A stretch of 64,000 nucleotides of DNA from Phorcus lineatus. Its lineage: Eukaryota; Mollusca; Gastropoda; Trochida; Trochidae. The translations under genes and the position numbers were made by a program. The number at the start of each line of letters is the position of its first letter. The stretch's first letter is position 1. Below are positions 57,990 through 64,000 of this stretch, piece after piece. Below the pieces are notes generated by a model. That model worked only from the letters and a program-made list of their open reading frames with translations, searched no databases and was not told where the DNA came from. The DNA is taken from positions 29,212,622-29,276,621 of the forward strand of contig OV121093.1 of the NCBI GenBank assembly GCA_921293015.1, in the 5' to 3' direction.

Positions 57990-59110
57990 ATGAATTATCA
58001 TGTCATGACACATTTTCTCTGTCTATATAATTCTACGCTAATCACTTTAGAAAGTGAGAAATCAAATTTAAGGGTGTAATCAGCGATACTTAATTAATTA
58101 TTTGCAAGGCCTCGGTCAGTCATGTGTGCTAGATGAAAACTAGAACTGATTAAACATTGAAATGACCAAGCGAGTACTCTTGGAAAAACACTGTGACGTG
58201 ACAACTTAGTCATAGCCTCGGTTTTGGTGAGAATTCCATGCAAAAAGTGTTTTGATTATCATAAATAAAATAGCTGGTTTCAAGTTTTAGATTTGTTGCT
58301 AGGAGATTCTTCAAAATCACAAAATGTGTTCTAGTTAAAACAAAGGTTAGCGTAGAAGTATATGACTTCCGCTAGTTCTGTGTGGTGAGAATGATCATAT
58401 TTATAACAGTTGTTATGAAATACCTTCCAGAATGTTCTTTAAACTTCCTTGACAATATCCAATCAGAAATGTCCAACTCAAGCAATCAAGAAATAATTAG
58501 AACATTCTAGAAATAGAAGTTTGTAGTAACTGCCAACTTAGACTATCAAAACAATTGTAAGTGTGTGTGACCCAATATTAAACTCTTAAACAATGACATA
58601 CTCATAACACAGTGAAGAAATTTATAAATGTATAATGTTTTCTTGACATATTGTTTAATTTGCAAATTCGTTGCTACACAAACGTATATGGACATCAAGT
58701 TATTACATTTTCTCTCTACAGTGATAATGCATGTACGCTTATCTCTTTAGAAAGTGAGAAGTATAGTTGGTTGAAGTCTAATCAGGTGTTATCAGCGATG
58801 CTATTTCAAAGTTATTCGCAAGGCCTCGGTCAGTCCTGTGTGTCAGATGAAAATGAATTGATAGAACTTTGAAACGTACACCCGAGTACTCTCTAAATAA
58901 CACTGTCACGTGACAGCTTAGTTATCCCTTCGGCTTTGGTTACAATTCCATGAAAAAAGTGTTTTGATTTACATGAATAAAATACCTGGTTTTACATTTT
59001 GCTGCTAGGAGAGTTTTTCAAAAACACAAAATGAGTTCTAGTTAAAACAAAAGTTAGCATAGGAGTATATGACTTCCGCTTTTTCTGTGTGGTGAGAATG
59101 ATCTTATTTA
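57990..59110. repeat. Tandem duplication of about 400 bp
   Basis: 58040-58400 and 58745-59095 share TTTAGAAAGTGAGAA, GCAAGGCCTCGGTCAGTC, GAGTACTCT and CACTGT.ACGTGACA. A short open frame in the second copy has no counterpart in the first, so it is not taken as coding. Confidence 0.8.
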
Positions 59111-59165
59111 TAACAGTGAGATCTCAGTACGTGTATATTGTTTTCTTGACATCTGGTTTAATTTG

Positions 59166-59565
59166 CAAGTCAAGTCAAGTCAAGTCAAGTCAAGTGTATT
59201 GTATACGAGGCCTCCGGCTCATATGCAGTTTACAGAGTTTACATAAGGATTGAATAAATAACAGTGTATAATTATGTGTTTAACAATTCCTCTCTTAACT
59301 TATAAGCATATTTTATAAACAAAGACAAATTTTTAATATTTTGTTCATCACATGATTATACTAATGACCTAAAGGCTTCTTCCGGGGATTTTGACAGGTA
59401 ATAATCAGGTAAAAATTTCTTTCGGATTTCATCATATGGTTTACAGATAAACAAGTAAACGTAGAGGAACCTCCAAACATTAACTAAACTAACATTCAAT
59501 AACAGCCAGGCCTCACAAGGTCTAGAAATGGAAACAAACTGTATCAAGACTCGTTAGGGAAGTCT
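59166..59565 (-). mobile_element. 3' end of a LINE with (TTGAC)n tail
   Basis: On the minus strand 59547-59356 encodes a C-terminal piece typical of LINE ORF2 (SRPCEAWLLLNVSLVN, then DEIRKKFLPDYYL). It is followed by AT-rich 3' sequence and a TTGAC pentamer tail at 59166-59195. The insertion point TTTAATTTGCAA matches the other copy of the surrounding duplication at 58655-58667. Heavily 5'-truncated. Confidence 0.65.
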
Positions 59566-59751
59566 TTTTGAAGAACATACCTCTTTATCTATATTTGATT
59601 ACTAATGGTCGTTACATTATATGATGTCTGTTAATTTATCTACATGATGGATATATTTTCCAATAAGACATTAATATGAAATTTAGTCTTGCTGTCCCAT
59701 AATTAAAACACCACTTTTACCAAGTACCTGGCAGGTTCAACACTGAAAATA

Positions 59752-60906
59752 ATGTTCTTTTTTATTTTGTTATTTTCAACATCATTGACAGTGATGGGGA
59801 TAGAGCATTATAAACAAATTAAATTCATCAGCGGATTTCCTTTAAATGTCTCAAGTGATGATCATTTGAAGACGACTAAATGTGGAACATTGCTCCAGTG
59901 TGCTTTAGCCTGTCTTTCTCTGTCCGGCTGTAATATCGTGGATAAAAAATCTGGTGATCTATATGCAACACCAGGGGAAGGTCTGAAGGGTGTGGTTCAA
60001 TTGGACAGCTTCCTAAAGCTAGCTGCAACGTCCTCTCCTGATACCAAGGGGGATCTGAATGATATAGCACTTCAGACAATAAAGGGAAATCTGAATAATT
60101 CGGCAATTCAGATCATTGTGTTTGTGGAAGAAGATGGGAATACCAGGCTGCTTCGTGTAGGGACGTTTTGGCCTGACACCTGTTCGGTCCTTGAAACAGA
60201 CATAAGATTGGAGGTGCGTGTGTATTCACTTACTTACCATCGGCCAACCCACACAGTATACTGGTCCTGTAGATCTGGAATACGAGGACAGGTGCTTGAG
60301 ACTGGATCTACTCCCTTTACTCTATGTGACCTCCCTGCAAGCCATATGGTTATTCATCAGGTGCAGATGTATTTCACAAAGTCAAACATGATATTTCGTA
60401 AACCATTGGACTTGAAGCAAGAGAAAAAGAGCAATATCCCATTCATCATTGAAAGATCCTCAATGATTAGAGCACTAGATCTTGATAAAGACATTCTCTT
60501 TTGGCCATGCTGGAGAGATGGTGGGTATCGAATTATGTATGCTAAACTTCCCCTAAAGATCAAGAAGACCATACCCCAAATCACCGCTCGTTCTCTGATT
60601 GCTTTCAGTGTCGGGACATTTTCGGACTTGATCATGTACACTTGGATATCCAGAGACAGAGAGAAGGTACATCTGACGATCACAAAGAGCAACTTGGAGA
60701 AGTACCAACAATTCTGTACCTGCAATCAGAGAGTGAAAGGGAAAATACTCCACTCAATTCAGGTTTATCAGTCGTACTATTTTGTTACCTATGGAAGTAA
60801 GGTCATTACAAGAAGAAAAATTGGGAAAAATTTTAAACCAGTAAAAGAAAGTGACTTGAAATATGAATCTATCTCAACATCGCCAGCAGTTTTTACATTT
60901 GTATAA
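59752..60906 (+). CDS. Secreted PAN-like and beta-propeller-like protein, intronless
   Basis: 384 residues. Residues 1-16 are a signal peptide (MFFFILLFSTSLTVMG). Residues 20-65 have C44, C50, C54 and C60 (KCGTLLQCALACLSLSGCN), like a short PAN/apple module. A linker with two imperfect repeats (KGDLNDIALQTI and KGNLNNSAIQII) follows at about 98-120. From about 120 to the end, alternating strands with motifs such as RLEVRVYSLTYHRPTHTVYW and SSMIRALDLDKDILFWPCW resemble a propeller of the YWTD type. It shares the plan of secretion and propeller with the 36-kb protein, but has no coiled coil. The start is the first ATG with a signal peptide. Extracellular location is inferred and the function is unknown. 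Confidence 0.75.
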   Translation: MFFFILLFSTSLTVMGIEHYKQIKFISGFPLNVSSDDHLKTTKCGTLLQCALACLSLSGCNIVDKKSGDLYATPGEGLKGVVQLDSFLKLAATSSPDTKGDLNDIALQTIKGNLNNSAIQIIVFVEEDGNTRLLRVGTFWPDTCSVLETDIRLEVRVYSLTYHRPTHTVYWSCRSGIRGQVLETGSTPFTLCDLPASHMVIHQVQMYFTKSNMIFRKPLDLKQEKKSNIPFIIERSSMIRALDLDKDILFWPCWRDGGYRIMYAKLPLKIKKTIPQITARSLIAFSVGTFSDLIMYTWISRDREKVHLTITKSNLEKYQQFCTCNQRVKGKILHSIQVYQSYYFVTYGSKVITRRKIGKNFKPVKESDLKYESISTSPAVFTFV

Positions 60907-61199
60907 ACAGTAATTAATGACACCTAACATGGACTAAGGCGATTCTATATCAATGCAAATCGCCTAGACAAACAGGTTAATTACCTGTTTCAAAAATGAT
61001 GTTCATTACTTGTGAAAAAATGCACTATTTCGTCATTTGGTAAAAATGTTACAGATGTACATTTCACATTGTACATTTGGTTATAAAAACGCTTGTAATG
61101 CGCTGTTAGCGATCATTTCGTTTCATCCCTGATGAGTCAGTACTACTGACGAAATATGATTATTGGATTAAAATGATTCTGCAAATTACTATGTGAAGT

Positions 61200-61690
61200 T
61201 GGTTATATTTAATCTAAATGTGATCTTGCGTTTTAATCTGTTGTTTATGCACTCGCCCTTAATGTATCAACCGTTTGACCAATATTCGCAACAACAAGCG
61301 CATGTTATTACATATATTAGGTTTCTGGAGGCGTAAGACATATTTTCCATTACTTTGAATTATTCCTTAAGGTTCCAAAATGTGTGTACATGTGCCTCAA
61401 TTCGGCCTATTACATTTTGTGATACATCCACTTAAGTCAGGTTGTTTTTTATCTTTAAAGCACTCTTCTGATAGCAGTTGTTTCAGGTTTTCGCTCTGCC
61501 ATTTACTGTTTATAATTTTAGTATCTTTTAGATCGTGCTTTAGTTTTGGACATGCGTCTAGCGCCGGTTCATAGTTTTTCACATTTTGATAGATATTTGG
61601 ATTACATGGGATAAATGTAGTAACAATAGGTAAGGATGCTGAATTGTTTTCCTGATGTCTTTGTTGAATCTGCATGAACTGCACGCTTTT
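61200..61690 (-). pseudogene. Penelope-like retroelement remnant (C-terminal and GIY-YIG region)
   Basis: On the minus strand IVTTFIPCNPNIYQNVKN, then ACPKLKHDLKDTKII, then NLKQLLSEECF and CNRPN match the segment that precedes the GIY-YIG endonuclease in Penelope-like elements. A TGA stands where the next zinc-ligand cysteine is expected. After a frameshift, NLIYVITCACCCEYW and GECINNRLK resemble the endonuclease core. The copy is broken and 5'-truncated. Confidence 0.72.
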
Positions 61691-62105
61691 CACTAGCTAC
61701 AGTTGCTTCGCCAAAATAGGCTCTTTGATACGCTGACGTCGCCTTTTTGGCTGCAGACACACACAAACAAACAAACCTGTGCGAACCAAATGTGGGTTCG
61801 TTGGCGCTAATGTTGATGTAACCAGAAAATGAAATGGTCAAACGCTCTGATATTTGGACCAATTACAGATGAGAATTATGTTTCCAACCTCAAATGATTA
61901 CTTTAATGCTATCGCCGATAATTAACATAATTTTATGTCTGAAAATTTGTCTTCTAATTTTTTCTGTTCATAAATGCCGCCATCTTGTTTACGTATGCAA
62001 ATGAGCGGGATTCACGTCACGGAACGAAGAATTTGAACCTATCATATAAGTTTTCGTTAATTCAATTTTTTAAAAATTATATAAAACTTTTGTTCTTATT
62101 AGGAT
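61670..62105. other. Module C core and intergenic DNA
   Basis: TGAATCTGCATGAACTGCAC at 61669 is an isolated core of repeat module C. From 61700 to 62105 no gene is seen. Confidence 0.45.
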
Positions 62106-62109
62106 AGTC

Positions 62110-63291
62110 TTAACTCATTAACGCCGAGAGCCACGTATATGCGTCAAAATAATGAGATCCTCACAGCGAGAGCCGCATATAAGCCTCCGTTAATTAGCAG
62201 TTTCTCACAGCGAGAGACGCCTATGTGCGTAAATAGAAAGCATCTCTTATTCAGCGAGAGACGCCTATGTGCGTCCGTCGTATAGTATAACAATGAACTT
62301 ATTCTCAAATCAGTTTAGCACCCATAAGTGTAGATAACAGTTTCGTAAATAAGATGCTATCCTCAGGAAAGCAATAAGAAATGAAAATCGTTGCTCTTTG
62401 TGCAAAAATATGCTACTTTTTGTAAATGAAAAGCATTCTGCATATGTTGGTCTTGGAAGGGAAAAATAAACACTTTGATAAAAAGGTTTATTAAATCAAA
62501 TGAAACGATTGTAGTCTTTGTGAAGTTACCAATTTTGAAACATTGTCAGATACATTTTATTTGTTAAACGCATTGAATGCATATATCTAAGACGAAACGA
62601 GAGGAAGCGTTAATATAAACACTTATGTACATGTGTTCATAAATCATTTGATAAGAATTTGAGGCTATTGAAAGTTACACTTTGATTTTAACTTTACTTC
62701 TTGAATGCATCAATGTCCTGTAACAATAATAGTTTTAGCATGCTCATGTTAAATTATTAGAGTTGACAACGTCCCAACAGAATAAATCACTTGGTCAATA
62801 TGAATAATCATTACATTCGTTAATGTTACGTGCTTTCTCTTAAATCGGGGTATCATCTCTATAAATCCTTAATTATAATTCAGATAGTTGAAATACCGAC
62901 ACACCGTATCTACTCAACATGATGTCTAGATATGCAGTATTTGTATTTACAAATGAAAATGCATATAAATCAAAGTATATGAAAATACTCTTTGAGCATG
63001 TTCATGAACTGAAATCGGAAAAACCGCAAAATATCAACTCAAAGGTGAAATATCACATGTTATATTCCTGTAAAGTATCAATATCCAGCACCTGCATCTA
63101 TCTGCACGAAACTATAAAACAATCAAGACTTTATGGCACAAGGCTAGACAGTGTCCGGTCAACTATGGCCCTCAAAGGCCCCCGCGAAGAGACGGGTTCT
63201 TTGAGCTAATTGGTCTCGCGACAGCGAGGAGTGTCTGTGGTCAGTGGCCCAGGCGTTGAGCCGTGAAGCTGTCTCGGCGTTAATGAGTTAA
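62110..63291 (+). mobile_element. TTAA-flanked DNA transposon, element Y, copy 3
   Basis: TTAA 62110-62113 and TTAA 63288-63291 bound 1174 bp. All four subterminal motifs are kept (at about 62118, 62166, 62210 and 62255). A deletion of about 70 bp near 62745 shortens it relative to the other copies. Confidence 0.9.
62922..63209 (+). CDS. Element Y internal open frame, copy 3
   Basis: 95 codons starting MSRYAVFVFTNENAYKS, with an extra ATG just before. It differs from copy 1 by about five residues and has no stop. See 27699-27986 for the discussion; function unknown. Confidence 0.35.
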   Translation: MSRYAVFVFTNENAYKSKYMKILFEHVHELKSEKPQNINSKVKYHMLYSCKVSISSTCIYLHETIKQSRLYGTRLDSVRSTMALKGPREETGSLS

Positions 63292-64000
63292 TTACTGCCG
63301 TTCCTTTGTCGATCGCCTTTCTTATTCGCATCGGCTTGCGAGTGTTGAACTTCGACATGAATTATTAGGCTTCATCTATTAGATCAAATATATATTTGCT
63401 ACAAGAAAATCAAGTTATACCCAAGAAAAGACAAACAAATCATTGATATTTGATTCCTAAAAAGTCTCCTTATTTCTTATTCCTACCAGCGGATTCATTA
63501 TGTTTTTCAAATACATTGAAGGAAAGATAGGAATTATATCTCCTTCCTTTTTTTAAAACTCTCAATCCATGTATTGAATTAACCCGTTTATCGATATATT
63601 TTCATATTTATTAAAAATAACTATTTCTAGTAATCAGTGACGGAAACTACGTATCAAAATAGGAATGTGTTTATCATAGAACATGTATGAAATACACAAA
63701 ATGAGTATATTTATTTTCTCTCTTTGATAATGATTTAAATTTTGATTTTAATATTTAAAGATAACCAAATTGCGTAATCAGTTGTTAGGGCATCTTTTTT
63801 ATTCTTAGAACTCGCATTTTTTAGATACCAGCAATCGACTATCGCAATGTTTCTAAAGACTGAGAAGGCTACCTTTTAAATCATTCTTCTTTTTTTTAAG
63901 AAATTATATCAAACCTGTTATCGTAAATTAATTTCAACTGCATGTTGACAGGTTTAAGCTAAATGTTACGAGTGGGTTTCAATGTGACATAATTTATTTC
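63292..64000. other. Intergenic DNA, no gene seen
   Basis: AT-rich sequence up to the window end without a supported frame or repeat. Confidence 0.45.

Noticed and set aside
58651..58872. 73-codon frame after an acceptor-like site
   Set aside because: The tandem copy at 58030-58150 does not preserve the frame.

Overview
The window is nuclear DNA from an animal, very probably a mollusc and most likely a bivalve. The evidence is AT-rich sequence, spliced genes with GT-AG introns, two tandem TRIM-type E3 ligase genes with RING, two B-boxes, coiled coil and NHL-like propeller (a family that is expanded in bivalves), tRNA-headed SINEs, a CR1/L2-like LINE, a Penelope-like remnant and many small inverted-repeat DNA transposons. 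There is no bacterial gene layout. Most of the window is repeat-derived. I support five protein genes, several gene relics and about thirty mobile elements or duplications.

Layout. 1-2.7 kb holds repeats, a SINE and one isolated exon-like segment. 2.7-9.85 kb is the first TRIM unit, on the minus strand: a 641-residue protein with a one-intron coding region and a spliced 5' untranslated exon. 9.85-18.4 kb has no convincing coding gene but holds a 55-bp minisatellite, a 2.2-kb transposon whose ends are packed with AGACGTCT palindromes, and a block that recurs at 33.4-34.6 kb. 18.4-25.85 kb is the second TRIM unit, a segmental duplicate of the first. Its last propeller strand is replaced by a 5'-truncated LINE whose reverse-transcriptase frame is still open. 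26-33.4 kb carries a possible solo LTR and TTAA-flanked elements of two families, here called X and Y. An orphan promoter lies at 33.9-34.0 kb (minus strand). 36.1-37.7 kb is an intronless gene for a secreted coiled-coil plus beta-propeller protein. 38-47.9 kb is SINEs, a 27-bp satellite, a small TA-flanked element and a piggyBac-like element sitting at the centre of a hairpin. 48.3-51.7 kb has a three-exon gene for a small secreted protein, assembled here from splice signals. 52.5-59.6 kb is tandem duplications, a Harbinger-like element and a 3' relic of the 36-kb gene. 59.75-60.9 kb encodes a second secreted propeller-like protein. 61.2-63.3 kb has a Penelope remnant and the third Y element.

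How the genes relate. The TRIM proteins would be cytoplasmic ubiquitin ligases with a propeller for target recognition. The secreted proteins at 36, 50 and 60 kb look like extracellular recognition or matrix proteins. Nothing in the sequence joins these into one pathway. The strongest unexpected signals are the LINE-altered TRIM terminus, the X/Y transposons with internal empty sites proving TTAA insertion, the conserved promoter shared between the 36-kb gene and an orphan antisense copy, and a dispersed A-B-C repeat rich in CACGTG and GCACGC motifs around the TRIM units.
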